Counted from the stretch's first letter, positions 1-9,427 are shown. The stretch: DNA of 47,868 nucleotides from Chryseobacterium sp. Leaf201 (GCF_001421435.1 NZ_LMKA01000061.1:1-47868); one strand, 5' to 3'. Numbers and translations are program-made. The notes: generated by a model from the sequence alone, not told the origin.

Positions 1-71
1 ATTCATTTATTCGTGTATTATATGCGGGTTAAAAGCGTATCTTTAAACAGTAAAAAAATAAATAAATTTTT

Positions 72-611
72 ATGAAAAAATTATTAATGCTACCAGCTTT
101 ATTAATGTTAGTAGTTTCTTGTTCAAACAATGATGATTTAGTAGAAAATCAGCAGAACATTACAAAAGGAGTATCAAATTCTAATCTGCATTCAAAAGAT
201 GCACCCCCATCTCCTTATGTTGCTTATAATGGTGATTTTGCTAAAGTAAATGATCAAGGTAACATACTGTATTATGTGAAATTTATGGGAAAATGGAGAC
301 ATATTGATAATCAGGCAACTTGGGATGGTTTATTCATTGACAAAAGTTTCAGATATGAATTTGGGTCAATAATCTCATTATCTGGAAGTACTCAAACGGA
401 AATTGGTTCTCCGATTTATATTGACAATGGTTTGCTTCAAAATCCAAATAACGGGAGAATATATTTTAGAGAAGGAAATACGTTAAGATGGATACCGTCT
501 ATGGCTATTTTTAATCAATATCATTTTAATCCTAATGCTGTAATTCAGTCAACAGCAACAGAAACTTCGCAATATCAGCAATTGCCAGATATGTCAAACA
601 CTCTATACTAA
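72..611 (+). CDS. Hypothetical lipoprotein
   Basis: I do not recognise a family for this 179-residue protein. It begins with a lipoprotein signal: a Lys pair, a leucine-rich stretch and the lipobox VVSC, with Cys near residue 17 followed by SNNDD, as is common for Bacteroidetes surface lipoproteins. The mature part is rich in Asn, Gln, Tyr and Trp and has no motif I can name. It probably sits on a membrane face. It stands alone and ends at a clear terminator hairpin. The ATG at 72 is preceded by an A/T-rich stretch without a Shine-Dalgarno site, as is usual here. The gene lies near the contig edge, so its upstream control region may be cut off. Confidence 0.75.
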   Translation: MKKLLMLPALLMLVVSCSNNDDLVENQQNITKGVSNSNLHSKDAPPSPYVAYNGDFAKVNDQGNILYYVKFMGKWRHIDNQATWDGLFIDKSFRYEFGSIISLSGSTQTEIGSPIYIDNGLLQNPNNGRIYFREGNTLRWIPSMAIFNQYHFNPNAVIQSTATETSQYQQLPDMSNTLY

Positions 612-614
612 TAT

Positions 615-640
615 AAGTCTCCTTAATTGGAGACTTTTTT
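615..640 (+). terminator. Rho-independent terminator
   Basis: Perfect 8-bp stem AAGTCTCC/GGAGACTT with a 6-nt loop, followed by a T-run. It ends the lipoprotein gene just before the convergent mgtE. Confidence 0.85.
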
Positions 641-651
641 ATTTTAATAAA

Positions 652-1974
652 TTACAAAAGTTTGCCCGTTAAGAAAAGTCCTGCTACGGAAAAATAGATA
701 ATTAGGCCGGTAACATCTACCAGAGTTGCTACAAACGGTGCCGAAGAAGTGGCCGGGTCAAGCTTAAGCTTTTTAAGAATAAACGGAACCATGGAACCTG
801 AAAGCGTTCCCCAGAGTACGATCATCACCAAAGAGACACCAACACTTAAGCCAACATACGCCCAGTGCATGCCGTAATCGAAAAAGCCGGCTTTGTGCCA
901 GACCATAATTCTCAAAAAGCCGATGATTCCTAAGATTCCGCCAAGGAAAAGCCCGGTAAAAATTTCTTTTTTCATGACATACCACCAGTCTTTCAGTCCG
1001 ATTTCCTGAAGCGCCATCGCCCGGATGATCAGCGTAGCAGCCTGTGAACCTGAGTTCCCGCCGCTGGAAATAATCAAAGGGACAAATAAAGCAAGGACCA
1101 CCGCTTTCTGGATTTCATCTTCAAAATATCCCATTGCGGAAGCGGTAAGCATTTCAGAGAAGAAAAGGATAATCAGCCACATCCCTCTTTTTTTCACCAT
1201 TTCCATCAGTGAAGTCTGCGTATACGGATCATCCAGTGCTTCCAGACCTCCGAATTTCTGGATGTCCTCGGTATTCTGGTGCTCAATCTGGTCAAGGATA
1301 TCATCAATCGTTACAATACCCACCAGTACGCCTGCCTCGGTTATAATCGGAAGGGCTGCCCTGTCGTATTTTTCAAAATACTGGACTGCATCTTCTTTTG
1401 AGACCGTAGTTTCAATCGCCACAAACTGGTTATCGGTGATTTCCGAAACCAGGGTGTCTTCTTCCGCCAGCAATAAGCTTCCGAGCGCAATATCATCGAT
1501 CAGGCGGTTTCTTTCATCCACCACATAAAGGTAATTCATGGTTTCCACCCGGCTCCCGACTTTCTTAATCTGCTGAAGGCATCTTTTTATCGTCCATTCT
1601 TTACGGATCTGGATATAATAAGGCGTCATCAGGCGGGCAATGGAATTGGAATCGTAACCCAGCAGTTTCAGGGCAATCCTTCTTTCCTGAGGATTCAGGT
1701 GGTTGATGGAGTATTTGATAAGCTCATCCGGAAAGTCCTCGAATAGGGCTGTCCGGTCATCCGGGGTCATCGCGTTCAGGATTTCAGAAACTTCGTCGCT
1801 GCCGATGCTTCGGATGGTTTCTTCCTGGAAATCAGGATTTAAGTGTGAAAAAACATCAGCTTTGTATTCCTTCGGAACTTTCAGGAATGCCAGAAGCCTT
1901 TCGTCAGCGTGTAATTCACTGAGGGTTTCGGCAATATCGGCAGGATTGAAGATCAGTTCGTCATTAGGATTCAA
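652..1974 (-). CDS. mgtE: Magnesium transporter MgtE
   Basis: MgtE-type Mg2+ channel in the inner membrane. The N-terminal 130 residues form the helical MgtE_N domain ([14 protein letters not shown], then an [18 protein letters not shown] repeat). Two CBS domains follow (about 135-250, with [21 protein letters not shown]). The C-terminal membrane domain carries [19 protein letters not shown] and the helix-rich end typical of the family. The 440-residue length is normal. The start is TTG: the in-frame codons upstream run straight into a stop and no in-frame ATG lies near the N-terminus. A -7 promoter match (TATTTTTG on the minus strand, 1995-2002) sits about 20 nt upstream, giving a very short leader, so I see no riboswitch. 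The gene is monocistronic. Confidence 0.93.
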   Translation of the reverse strand: MNPNDELIFNPADIAETLSELHADERLLAFLKVPKEYKADVFSHLNPDFQEETIRSIGSDEVSEILNAMTPDDRTALFEDFPDELIKYSINHLNPQERRIALKLLGYDSNSIARLMTPYYIQIRKEWTIKRCLQQIKKVGSRVETMNYLYVVDERNRLIDDIALGSLLLAEEDTLVSEITDNQFVAIETTVSKEDAVQYFEKYDRAALPIITEAGVLVGIVTIDDILDQIEHQNTEDIQKFGGLEALDDPYTQTSLMEMVKKRGMWLIILFFSEMLTASAMGYFEDEIQKAVVLALFVPLIISSGGNSGSQAATLIIRAMALQEIGLKDWWYVMKKEIFTGLFLGGILGIIGFLRIMVWHKAGFFDYGMHWAYVGLSVGVSLVMIVLWGTLSGSMVPFILKKLKLDPATSSAPFVATLVDVTGLIIYFSVAGLFLTGKLL

Positions 1975-2329
1975 AACGTAATTTTTTAGCTATGCAAAAA
2001 TAATTCAAATTTTTAAGATTGACCAGCGAACGGTAAAATTTAAGGATTTATTAAATTTCGCGTGTTAATAGATAAAGGCACCCGCAATTGCAGATGCCTG
2101 AAGAAATTTCTACTGAGATAGTTTGAATGAATTGTTTGTTCAACTAAATTAAGAAAAGAATTTATATTATTCACTATATAATGAAATTTATATCAATGAA
2201 TTTCAATGGAGTGCATAAGATTTATGATGTAATGCCCTGAGAAAGGCTGATGATGATCCCAATGATGAGTTAAGAACTGTTAAGCAGAACAAGATTTAAA
2301 TATTTGACGTAAGCTAAACATTAACCGCA
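1975..2329. other. Intergenic region, no gene seen
   Basis: An AT-rich gap between mgtE and the next minus-strand gene. It holds the mgtE -7 element (1995-2002) and a hairpin at 2084-2107 (AGGCA/TGCCT arms around a GCAATTGC palindrome). Read on the minus strand, the hairpin is followed by TTTATC and could be a weak terminator for the gene that ends at 2330. I see no plausible ORF or RNA gene in the rest. Confidence 0.5.
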
Positions 2330-2881
2330 TTAAAATCCTGTTTCAGAAGGCTTTACTTTACGCAGTTGTTTTAAAATCCCTTTAATGGCTCCGTGTGTCC
2401 CGATCTTAACCGAGTTGGTGGTAGAGCCTAGAAGCCGCATATTCTTTTTATACGTATCGTAATCGCTTTCCGTGAGCAGGTTCCCGCCGGCATCAAATAG
2501 TTTCATGCTGACAATAACCTGGTTGGAGAAAACATATTTCCCGATTCCCACTTTAAAGTATTTTACTTTCGGGACAACGGCAAAGTCTGCATCATTGTTA
2601 ATACAGTAATCTGAAATCGTCTGTTTGTCAATACTGTCAAAAGAAACCTGGATTTCAGTTTTAAGCATCCTGTTTTTCCGTTCGCTTAAATTATCAGAAA
2701 CGGCACTGAAGAAGGCTGTATTGGTCGGTTCCTTGATTTCTTCGATGTCAGGATCCACTTCAGGGTTGAAATACAGAACTTTCCGGGTTTTGTTGTCTGC
2801 ATTTTTCTGCGCTTTCATAGAAGAAGCACAGACAAAAAGGAGGGTGGTAAAGGCAGTAAGGAATATAAATTTTCTCATCAT
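2330..2881 (-). CDS. Hypothetical secreted protein
   Basis: A 183-residue protein with an N-terminal signal peptide (MMRKF, hydrophobic stretch, cleavage likely near SSMKAQ). The family is not recognised. The mature part contains SISDYCINNDADFAVVPKVKY-like segments: a substrate-like 'aDfavv' strand followed by conserved-looking YFKVGIGKYVFSNQV. This loosely resembles the small periplasmic or outer-membrane-associated proteins that report on lipoprotein-like stress (similar to the CsgG/LpoB N-terminal fold), but I cannot support that assignment. It is monocistronic. Two adjacent ATG codons (2881 and 2878) are both possible starts. Confidence 0.65.
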   Translation of the reverse strand: MMRKFIFLTAFTTLLFVCASSMKAQKNADNKTRKVLYFNPEVDPDIEEIKEPTNTAFFSAVSDNLSERKNRMLKTEIQVSFDSIDKQTISDYCINNDADFAVVPKVKYFKVGIGKYVFSNQVIVSMKLFDAGGNLLTESDYDTYKKNMRLLGSTTNSVKIGTHGAIKGILKQLRKVKPSETGF

Positions 2882-2985
2882 TAATTTCTATGCAAAATTA
2901 CTGCCTTTTAATGGGATACCTTCATTTTTTTAAGAAATATTTAACATTTTTTATCTATTGAATTTGATAAATGAATCTGATAATG

Positions 2986-3016
2986 TTTGCCGGATTAAAA
3001 ATAAGTCGTATTTTTG
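2986..3016 (+). promoter_or_regulatory. rpsO promoter, Bacteroidetes consensus
   Basis: TTTG at 2986-2989, 19-nt spacer, TATTTTTG at 3009-3016: an exact match to the Bacteroidetes primary sigma pattern TTTG-N19-TAnnTTTG. Transcription should start near 3023, about 30 nt before rpsO. Confidence 0.8.
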
Positions 3017-3051
3017 CAGCCGTTACATAATAATCATTAAACAATATTGGA

Positions 3052-3321
3052 ATGTACTTAACAACAGAAAAAAAAGCAGAAATCTTCGCAAAACACGGAA
3101 AATCTGCACAGGACACAGGGACAGCTGAAGGACAGGTAGCCCTATTTACTTTCAGAATCAACCATTTATCTCAGCATTTGAAAGCTAACCGTCATGATTT
3201 CAACACGGAAAGATCCTTGGTAAAACTGGTAGGTAAAAGAAAAAGCTTATTAGATTATCTTAAGAAAAAAGATATCACAAGATACAGAGCAATTATTGCT
3301 GAACTTGGATTAAGAAAATAA
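3052..3321 (+). CDS. rpsO: 30S ribosomal protein S15
   Basis: Small ribosomal subunit protein S15 of 89 residues, the usual length. It shows the family signature: the GSAQDTGTAEGQVALFT-type segment, the LSQHLKANRHDF helix, and LVGKRKSLLDYLKKKD near the C-terminus. It binds 16S rRNA (helices 20-22) and takes part in early assembly of the platform. It has its own strong promoter and its own terminator. The pairing with pnp downstream is the classic bacterial order, but here a terminator and a separate -7 element lie between the two genes. Confidence 0.98.
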   Translation: MYLTTEKKAEIFAKHGKSAQDTGTAEGQVALFTFRINHLSQHLKANRHDFNTERSLVKLVGKRKSLLDYLKKKDITRYRAIIAELGLRK

Positions 3322-3342
3322 TCTGTAAAGATTAAAAGATAA

Positions 3343-3371
3343 AAGCAATCTCGCAAGAGGTTGCTTTTTTT
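3343..3371 (+). terminator. rpsO terminator
   Basis: Stem AAGCAA..CTC / GAG..TTGCTT with GCAA in the loop, followed by a T-run. It separates rpsO from pnp. Confidence 0.8.
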
Positions 3372-3548
3372 ATGGCCGGCCATTTCGGACTTTATGAACA
3401 CTTACAGACATCCAGACCTGTATTCCCATACGATCCGGAATATACATTTAACAGCCGATAGCCGGTTAGGTGTAATGAAAATGCAGGCAATACAGCCTCT
3501 TCCTGTGGATTTTGACCATCGCAGAGGCTTTAATCCAAATAATTACAT

Positions 3549-3623
3549 TAAATTTGCAAACGATAATTCAGACGAAATATAAATATTAAAGCACTCAATA
3601 CGGAGTGCAACACAAAACAATTT
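3549..3623 (+). promoter_or_regulatory. pnp promoter element and leader hairpin
   Basis: TAAATTTG at 3549-3556 matches the Bacteroidetes -7 box, although no good -33 box sits at the right distance. The predicted leader of about 60 nt carries a 6-bp hairpin GCACTC/GAGTGC at 3591-3608, ending 15 nt before the pnp start codon. In enterobacteria the pnp leader hairpin is the target of autoregulation. Whether this one has that role is inference. The rest of the rpsO-pnp gap (3322-3548) holds only the rpsO terminator and a doubtful short ORF. Confidence 0.5.
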
Positions 3624-5936
3624 ATGAGTATACCTCAAGCAATTACAGAGCTGATTACTCTTGCAGACGGCAGAGAGATCACAATTGAAACAGGGAAATT
3701 AGCCAAGCAGGCTGACGGATCTGTTGTCGTTAAAATGGGCGGAACCATGCTTTTAGCAACCGTGGTAGCCAATAAAGATGCCAGTCCTGGTGTAGATTTC
3801 TTACCGTTAACGGTAGATTACAGAGAAAAATTCTATGCAGGCGGTAAAATCCCCGGAAACTTTTTCAGGAGAGAAGCCAGACCTTCAGATCAGGAGATCC
3901 TGACCATGCGTTTGGTAGACCGTGTATTAAGACCCTTATTCCCGGATGATTTCCATGCCGAAGTTCAGGTGATGATTTCATTGATTTCTTATGACGGACA
4001 GTCGATTCCTGATGATCTGGCAGGTCTTGCCGCATCTGCAGCCATTGCCATCACGGATATCCCTTTCAACGGACCGATGTCTGAAGTAAGGGTAGTAAGA
4101 ATGAACGGTGAGCTTTCCGTCAACCCTAATTATGCCGATCTTAAGAATTCTGACCTTGATATCATGGTTGGAGCCACTAAAGATTCTATCGTAATGGTGG
4201 AAGGGGAAATGAAAGAAATCACGGAGGCAGAAATGCTGGAAGCGATTCAGTTTGCCCACACCGAGATTAAAAAGCAGGTGGAAGCACAGGAAAGACTTGC
4301 TGAAAAAGTAGGTAAATCTTTCCCGAAAAGAGAATACAGCCACGAAAACCACGATGAAGCCATCCGTGAGAAAGTGTGGAAAGAAACATACGATAAAGTA
4401 TATGAAGTAGCGAAAACGCCTTCAGGTAAAGAAGAAAGAGGTGAGAAATTCAAAGCCGTACTGGCTGAATTTTTAGCACAATATGTAGAGGATGCTGAAG
4501 AACTGGAAAGAGTAACGCCTTTCGCAAAAGTATATTACCATGACGTAGAGAAAGAAGCGATGCGTCAGATGATCCTTAACGATAAGATCCGTCTTGACGG
4601 CCGTGATCCTGAAACGATCCGCCCGATCTGGAGCGAAATCGATTATTTACCGGGAGCCCATGGTTCTGCCATCTTTACAAGAGGGGAGACCCAGTCTTTA
4701 ACGGCTGTAACTTTAGGTTCGGTAAAAGATGCAAACATGGTGGACAGCGTAATGGTAAACTATGACGAAAGATTCTTCCTTCATTATAACTTCCCGCCGT
4801 TCTCTACAGGTGAAGCAAGACCTTTGAGGGGAACTTCAAGAAGAGAAGTAGGACACGGAAACTTAGCGCAGAGAGCTTTGGCGAACATGATTCCTGAAGA
4901 AAACCCGTACACGATCCGTATCGTTTCCGATATCCTGGAATCCAATGGTTCTTCTTCCATGGCAACAGTTTGTGCAGGTACGCTGGCGCTGATGGATGCA
5001 GGGGTTCAGATTTCAAAACCTGTTTCCGGTATCGCAATGGGACTGGTAACTGACGTAAAGACCGGTAAATTTACCGTGCTTTCCGATATCTTAGGAGACG
5101 AAGACCATTTAGGGGATATGGACTTTAAGGTAACCGGAACAGCAGACGGAATTACAGCATGCCAGATGGATATCAAAATCCAGGGACTTTCTATGGATAT
5201 TATGGAGAAAGCGCTTTTACAGGCTAAAGACGGAAGACTCCATATTTTAGATAAACTGACGGAAACCATTGCCCAGCCTAGAGAAGATGTGAAGCCTCAC
5301 GCTCCTAAAATGGTGATGATGGAAATTCCTAAAGAATTTATCGGTGCCGTAATCGGGCCTGGAGGAAAAATCATCCAGCAGATGCAGAAAGATACCGATA
5401 CGGTTATTGCCATTGAAGAGATCGGCGAGATCGGAAGAATTGAAATTTCCGGTGTCAGCAGAGATAAAATCAATGAGGCGATTGCCAAGATCAACGAAAT
5501 TACTTTTGTACCGGTAGTAGGTGAAATCTACAACGGGAAAGTAGTGAAGGTAATGGATTTCGGTGCTTTCGTAGCAATTGCGAAAGGAACGGAAGGCCTT
5601 CTTCATATTTCTGAAATCGAATGGTCACGTTTGGATAAAGTTCCTTACAATGAAGGCGATGAAGTGGAAGTGAAGTTCATGGGTTATGATGACCGTAAGA
5701 AAATGAAGCTTTCAAGAAAAGTTCTTTTACCGAGACCTCCGAGACCGGAAGGAAAACCGAGAACAGAAGGACAGGACAGACCTCAGGGTGATAGAAGACC
5801 AGACAGGCCGGCAAGACCGGAAGGAAGATCTGACAGACCGCAGGGGCAAAGAAGACCGGAAGGCGACAGGCCGGCCGGAGATCAGGACCAGAATCAAAAC
5901 CAGAATCAGGATCAGGATCCTTCATCAGAAGCTTAA
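3624..5936 (+). CDS. pnp: Polyribonucleotide nucleotidyltransferase (PNPase)
   Basis: A 3'-5' phosphorolytic exoribonuclease that degrades mRNA to nucleoside diphosphates in the cytosol. Domains in order: first RNase PH domain (about 1-230, with [21 protein letters not shown]), helical linker, second RNase PH domain (about 320-550, with the [20 protein letters not shown] and [16 protein letters not shown] motifs), KH domain ([15 protein letters not shown]) and S1 domain ([15 protein letters not shown]). At 770 residues it is longer than the usual ~700. The excess is a C-terminal, low-complexity tail of PRP/RPEG repeats ending in Asn-Gln/Asp-Gln pairs, a likely disordered RNA-binding tail. It ends at a strong terminator. 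Confidence 0.97.
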   Translation: MSIPQAITELITLADGREITIETGKLAKQADGSVVVKMGGTMLLATVVANKDASPGVDFLPLTVDYREKFYAGGKIPGNFFRREARPSDQEILTMRLVDRVLRPLFPDDFHAEVQVMISLISYDGQSIPDDLAGLAASAAIAITDIPFNGPMSEVRVVRMNGELSVNPNYADLKNSDLDIMVGATKDSIVMVEGEMKEITEAEMLEAIQFAHTEIKKQVEAQERLAEKVGKSFPKREYSHENHDEAIREKVWKETYDKVYEVAKTPSGKEERGEKFKAVLAEFLAQYVEDAEELERVTPFAKVYYHDVEKEAMRQMILNDKIRLDGRDPETIRPIWSEIDYLPGAHGSAIFTRGETQSLTAVTLGSVKDANMVDSVMVNYDERFFLHYNFPPFSTGEARPLRGTSRREVGHGNLAQRALANMIPEENPYTIRIVSDILESNGSSSMATVCAGTLALMDAGVQISKPVSGIAMGLVTDVKTGKFTVLSDILGDEDHLGDMDFKVTGTADGITACQMDIKIQGLSMDIMEKALLQAKDGRLHILDKLTETIAQPREDVKPHAPKMVMMEIPKEFIGAVIGPGGKIIQQMQKDTDTVIAIEEIGEIGRIEISGVSRDKINEAIAKINEITFVPVVGEIYNGKVVKVMDFGAFVAIAKGTEGLLHISEIEWSRLDKVPYNEGDEVEVKFMGYDDRKKMKLSRKVLLPRPPRPEGKPRTEGQDRPQGDRRPDRPARPEGRSDRPQGQRRPEGDRPAGDQDQNQNQNQDQDPSSEA

Positions 5937-5962
5937 GAATCATCTTATACAGATAAATATAA

Positions 5963-5988
5963 ACCACCGGACATTCCGGTGGTTTTTT
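5963..5988 (+). terminator. pnp terminator
   Basis: Perfect 8-bp stem ACCACCGG/CCGGTGGT with loop acatt, followed by a T-run. Confidence 0.9.
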
Positions 5989-6037
5989 TATGTTTGGATT
6001 TTTGATCTGTATTTTTTCTATCTTTATCAAAAACAAT

Positions 6038-6766
6038 ATGAAAAAAATTGCAGTAAGCTGCGGCATTTTAATAATTCTGTCATGTCAGCAGAATACCAGG
6101 GAGGTTACACAACAGAAAAAAGAGGAACCGGCCCAAGTTACAGCCTCAAAAACAGCGGTAACGGATGATTTTGGTAAACAGGTTAAGGGACATTACAGTG
6201 AAGAGGATGATTCCTGGATCAGTGAAGACCCTTTCTATGAATCCGCAAATTTTGGCGGCAGCGATTATGCCAGCATTTACCGGCTGACAGACAATGAAGA
6301 TGAGCCGCATCTGGGTTTGGTTGACAAAAAGGGAAGAATTGCAGTGTCTACAAAATATTCAGGACTGTCAATCGGTTTTAACGATGGTTTATGTGAAGTA
6401 ACCCTGGAAAAAAAGGGTATGGTGAACGATAAAGGACAGGAGATTCTGCCACCTGTATACGACTGGATAGATCTTGCGAAGGATAATTTATTAATCATTA
6501 ATAAAGACGGGAAAAGCGGTTTTGCCGATAGGACCGGAAAAGTGCTGATACAGCCGAAATATCAGGGAGCTTCTTATGCAGGGGACGGTTTGTTTTTTTA
6601 TATGAAAGAGCCGCAGAGATGGGGTCTGAGAAATTTAAAAGACGAAATCATTGTTGAACCTGAATTTACATCCACATCAGCATTTATAAACGGAAAAACA
6701 GTTCTTCAAAAGGATGGGGGAGACGAATACATTATTTACAGCAGCGGCAAAGTAGTTAAGAAATAA
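6038..6766 (+). CDS. WG-repeat lipoprotein
   Basis: A 242-residue lipoprotein with WG repeats. The signal is MKKIAVSCGILIILSC with Cys at the lipobox. I chose the ATG at 6038 over an upstream in-frame ATG (5990) because the upstream one lies at the pnp terminator and gives no sensible signal. The body has repeats of the form GLVDKKGRIAVSTKYSGLSIGFNDGLCEV, KGMVNDKGQEILPPVYDWI and SGFADRTGKVLIQPKYQGA, the KWG/WG_beta_rep pattern. The function of this family is unknown; it is usually an envelope protein. It probably shares a transcript with the next two genes: there is no terminator before 6814. Confidence 0.8.
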   Translation: MKKIAVSCGILIILSCQQNTREVTQQKKEEPAQVTASKTAVTDDFGKQVKGHYSEEDDSWISEDPFYESANFGGSDYASIYRLTDNEDEPHLGLVDKKGRIAVSTKYSGLSIGFNDGLCEVTLEKKGMVNDKGQEILPPVYDWIDLAKDNLLIINKDGKSGFADRTGKVLIQPKYQGASYAGDGLFFYMKEPQRWGLRNLKDEIIVEPEFTSTSAFINGKTVLQKDGGDEYIIYSSGKVVKK

Positions 6767-6813
6767 TTTGTTTTCCATTTCATTAAAAACCAGTCATCAA
6801 TCAAAGTAATTTT

Positions 6814-8073
6814 ATGAGAAAAATCCTGATCACCGCAGTTCTGTCGGGTTTAATAAGCTGTCATTCTTCCGAAAAAACGTCAGTCCCGGCTACAGTGCCC
6901 AATGAAACACTGATCGTTTCGGGCAAAGGGAAATTATTTAATTTCAATCTCGAGACCAGAAAGCTTACCTGGCAATATATATCCAAAGAAGATACCCTGG
7001 TCAACCGCAACCGTTTTACGTATGATTCGGAAAACATCTATATGCCGTTCGAAAGCGGAAGGCTGATCGGAGCCAATATCAATTCAGGAAAAGTGGTCTG
7101 GGACCATAATTTCATAAATCCTTCCTATCTGGCTGCGGATAATGCGGATAATATGGATGCAGCTGAAGATCATTCCGATAAAAATCTCGGACCCATTTTT
7201 ATGTCAAAACCCCTGGTCTCCGGCAATATGCTCTACATTGCATCGGCGGGCAGGCCGGAGACGTTCAAATCTGATTTTTTTGTGATCGATGCGAAAAACG
7301 GGAACGTAATACGGACCAACCAGAATTCCACCAATTACAATTATTTCCAGCCCGTAGAAAACAAAGGGAATATTTACGTTAATTCTGCCGTGTTTTTAGA
7401 TTTGCATTACCAGTCGGGATCAGACCGGAACGGCATTAATGAGAACGCAGCATTTGAGCATCCGCTTTATACCCAGATGCAGACTTCCGGAAGCCGCCTG
7501 CTGTTCGGCGATGACTATGGTAAGTTTTATGCCTGTGACATCAATGAAGACGGATTTGTCAATGCCGGAAGCAATGCCACTCCGGTTAGCAATTACGCCA
7601 GGAGCGAGCATTTTTTTAAATGGACATACCAGTCGGACAAATATCCCGGCCCGGTAGATGACCAGACCGCTTTACTGAATAATCTTCTGATCGTCTGCAA
7701 GGAATCCGAAGACGAAAGAAAGATGGCGCTTATTGCCATTGACTCCAGATCCGGAAAAGAAAAATGGATCTTCCAGCCGGAAGACATCATCAAAAACTGG
7801 CAGGTTGTGAATGAGAAAGCAATTACAGCCTATACCATAAATAAAATATTAGTACTGGATTCAGAAGGCAAAGTTAATTTTGAAGCGCCGATTGATCCTT
7901 CCCTGTATCCGGTTTCCAATATCGAAATCAATTCGAAAAATGAACTTTTATATATTTCAGGAAAAGGTATTGTCATGCTTAACAGAAAAACGAAACGGGC
8001 AGCCCTACTGATTGCCCATACCTTTTATCCCAGTTCCATTCCATTAAATCAAATTAAATATTTTGAAAAATAA
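6814..8073 (+). CDS. PQQ-like beta-propeller lipoprotein
   Basis: A 419-residue lipoprotein (MRKILITAVLSGLISC, lipobox LISC) with PQQ-like/BamB-like beta-propeller repeats. The blade signatures are visible as LTWQYISKEDTL, GKVVWDHNF, NGNVIRTNQNS, GKEKWIFQPEDI and GKVNFEAPID, with W-docking aromatic residues. Proteins of this fold act as scaffolds in the envelope or as substrate-independent propellers. I see no dehydrogenase catalytic residues, so I do not call it an enzyme. It sits 47 nt after the WG gene and overlaps the next small gene by 11 nt, so the three are likely cotranscribed. Confidence 0.72.
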   Translation: MRKILITAVLSGLISCHSSEKTSVPATVPNETLIVSGKGKLFNFNLETRKLTWQYISKEDTLVNRNRFTYDSENIYMPFESGRLIGANINSGKVVWDHNFINPSYLAADNADNMDAAEDHSDKNLGPIFMSKPLVSGNMLYIASAGRPETFKSDFFVIDAKNGNVIRTNQNSTNYNYFQPVENKGNIYVNSAVFLDLHYQSGSDRNGINENAAFEHPLYTQMQTSGSRLLFGDDYGKFYACDINEDGFVNAGSNATPVSNYARSEHFFKWTYQSDKYPGPVDDQTALLNNLLIVCKESEDERKMALIAIDSRSGKEKWIFQPEDIIKNWQVVNEKAITAYTINKILVLDSEGKVNFEAPIDPSLYPVSNIEINSKNELLYISGKGIVMLNRKTKRAALLIAHTFYPSSIPLNQIKYFEK

Positions 8074-8422
8074 AATCCTTATTCTTATCGGTACCGTAGT
8101 GATGGCCCATTCGGCTTTTGCCCAGACGGTGAATGATGTTCCGCTAAAAGAGATCGATGTGGATTATATCCAGATCATCGGGACAGGACGTACGCTTAGT
8201 ACAAAAGTGAACGTTGAAATTGATTTCGGACAGGAAACGAAATCTGTTTCCTTTAAAAACGGGACCAACATCAAAGATGAAAAAGGCAGAAACATGAAAT
8301 TCAATTCCATGATGGATGCGCTTAACTTTATGTCTGCCAACGGTTTTTCCTTTCAGTTTGCCTATACCATGAATGATGAAAAAGATAAAGCGGTTTATTA
8401 TATACTGAAGAAGAATAAATAA
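8063..8422 (+). CDS. Small secreted protein, TTG start
   Basis: A 119-residue protein with a clear signal peptide (MKNKILILIGTVVMAHSAFAQ, cleavage after AFA). The family is not recognised. The mature part shows GTGRTLSTKVNVEIDFGQETKSVSFKNG-type beta-strand character, followed by a segment about a mutated or misfolded state, MDALNFMSANGFSF. The start codon is TTG at 8063 inside the 3' end of the propeller gene (11-nt overlap), which points to translational coupling. It ends at a good terminator, closing the three-gene run 6038-8422. Confidence 0.65.
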   Translation: MKNKILILIGTVVMAHSAFAQTVNDVPLKEIDVDYIQIIGTGRTLSTKVNVEIDFGQETKSVSFKNGTNIKDEKGRNMKFNSMMDALNFMSANGFSFQFAYTMNDEKDKAVYYILKKNK

Positions 8423-8431
8423 CCGGGAAAG

Positions 8432-8455
8432 CAGCAGGAAGACTGCTGTTTTTTT
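8432..8455 (+). terminator. Rho-independent terminator
   Basis: Stem CAGCAG/CTGCTG with loop gaaga, followed by a T-run of seven. It ends the WG/propeller/secreted-protein run. Confidence 0.8.
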
Positions 8456-8658
8456 AGCATGTTTCAATGTATTAAAAAATAATTTCTTGCGGGGTTACAG
8501 TAATTCTGCAGGATTTTATGCATATTTACTTTCGTCAGGTCGAAAAAAACAGGTTTTTAAAAAGTTTTAAAGCTATGGTTTAATCTTAAAATACGTATTG
8601 ATTAGGCTATGTCAATTGATAAAATAAATTGAATTTCAACCGTTTGAAAGCAATACCA

Positions 8659-8690
8659 TTTGCGTGTGAATTTATTTTTTCGTACATTTG
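8659..8690 (+). promoter_or_regulatory. Promoter of the cold-shock gene
   Basis: TTTG at 8659-8662, 20-nt spacer, TACATTTG at 8683-8690: a consensus Bacteroidetes promoter. It predicts a transcription start near 8697 and therefore a leader of about 240 nt before the cold-shock gene. Confidence 0.75.
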
Positions 8691-8696
8691 TTTACT

Positions 8697-8934
8697 TATT
8701 AAAAGAAATCTCTGTCTTTACTTCTGTGATCGTTTAGCGATTTTATTTATTCCGGGTTAATTTTTAGTTGCCTTATATATCTTTATCCCAAGGCATTCAC
8801 ATTAATAGAAGCACTCAGAAAACCTTTAATAACATACAATTTCATGAATCTTTATGATACCGCGCTGTAAGGCAATTATCTGAGTTTACCATGATCTGTA
8901 GAACAACATAAACAGCAATTAATAATAAAAATAT
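8697..8934 (+). promoter_or_regulatory. Long 5' leader, candidate cold-shock RNA switch
   Basis: An untranslated stretch of about 240 nt between the promoter and the cold-shock-domain gene. TTGCCTTA (8768-8775) can pair locally with AAGGCA (8790-8795, 6 bp) or over a long range with TAAGGCAA (8868-8875, 8 bp). The two pairings exclude each other. Long switching leaders are known for cspA-type genes. That this one changes with temperature is inference. The rest of the gap 8456-8658 is AT-rich and holds no gene that I can see. Confidence 0.45.
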
Positions 8935-9369
8935 ATGGCGGATTCTTTCTCTAAAAAAGAAAATTTCAAGAAAAAAGTTCAAAAAGCAAAAGAGAAAGCT
9001 CAGAAGCGTGAAGAACGTAAGACGAGCAACAACAAAGGAAAAGGTCTTGATGACATGTTAATGTACGTAGATGCAAACGGTCAGCTTACCTCAACACCTC
9101 CTGATCACGTAGATAAGATTGAAATAGATCTTGATAACATCCAGTTGGGAGCTGCTCCTATTGAAGCAGAAGAAATCAGAAAAACCGGGATTGTTACCTT
9201 CTTCAGTGAAAAAGGATATGGTTTCATTACCGAAGACAAATCAAAGGAAAATGTTTTCTTCCACAGCAACAACTGTACGGAGCTGGTGAAGAAAGGCAAC
9301 AAGGTATCATTTGAAAAAGAAAGATCACCTAAAGGATTTTCTGCGGTTGACATTAAACTGGTTAAATAA
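8935..9369 (+). CDS. Cold-shock-domain protein
   Basis: A 144-residue protein with a basic, lysine-rich N-terminal tail (about 1-45, KKENFKKKVQKAKEKAQKREERK), a linker with the MLMYVDANGQL segment, and a C-terminal cold-shock domain (about 82-144). The domain keeps GIVTFFSEKGYGFIT (RNP1 KGYGFI) and VFFHSNN (RNP2-like VFFH). It should bind single-stranded RNA or DNA as a chaperone. The basic tail is an extension beyond the ~67-residue CspA family; tailed versions of this kind are common in Flavobacteriia. The long leader (8697-8934) suggests post-transcriptional control. Confidence 0.9.
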   Translation: MADSFSKKENFKKKVQKAKEKAQKREERKTSNNKGKGLDDMLMYVDANGQLTSTPPDHVDKIEIDLDNIQLGAAPIEAEEIRKTGIVTFFSEKGYGFITEDKSKENVFFHSNNCTELVKKGNKVSFEKERSPKGFSAVDIKLVK

Positions 9370-9397
9370 TTTTTACCATCTTAACAAACATATACAT

Positions 9398-9425
9398 AAA
9401 GCTCCCAACCCGGAGCTTTATTTGT
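9398..9425. terminator. Terminator shared by convergent genes
   Basis: Stem AAAGCTCC/GGAGCTTT, loop of 6 nt, followed on the plus strand by ATTTGTTTTT. It lies between the convergent cold-shock gene and the last gene of the RNA-repair island. The T-run is better on the plus strand. Confidence 0.75.
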
Positions 9426-9427
9426 TT

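Noticed and set aside
3361..3582. 73-codon ORF between rpsO and pnp
   Set aside because: It begins within the rpsO terminator T-run, runs across the pnp -7 box, and shows no signal or family motif.
5788..6168. 126-codon plus-strand ORF over the pnp tail
   Set aside because: It is a frame shadow of the arginine-rich repeats and crosses the pnp terminator.
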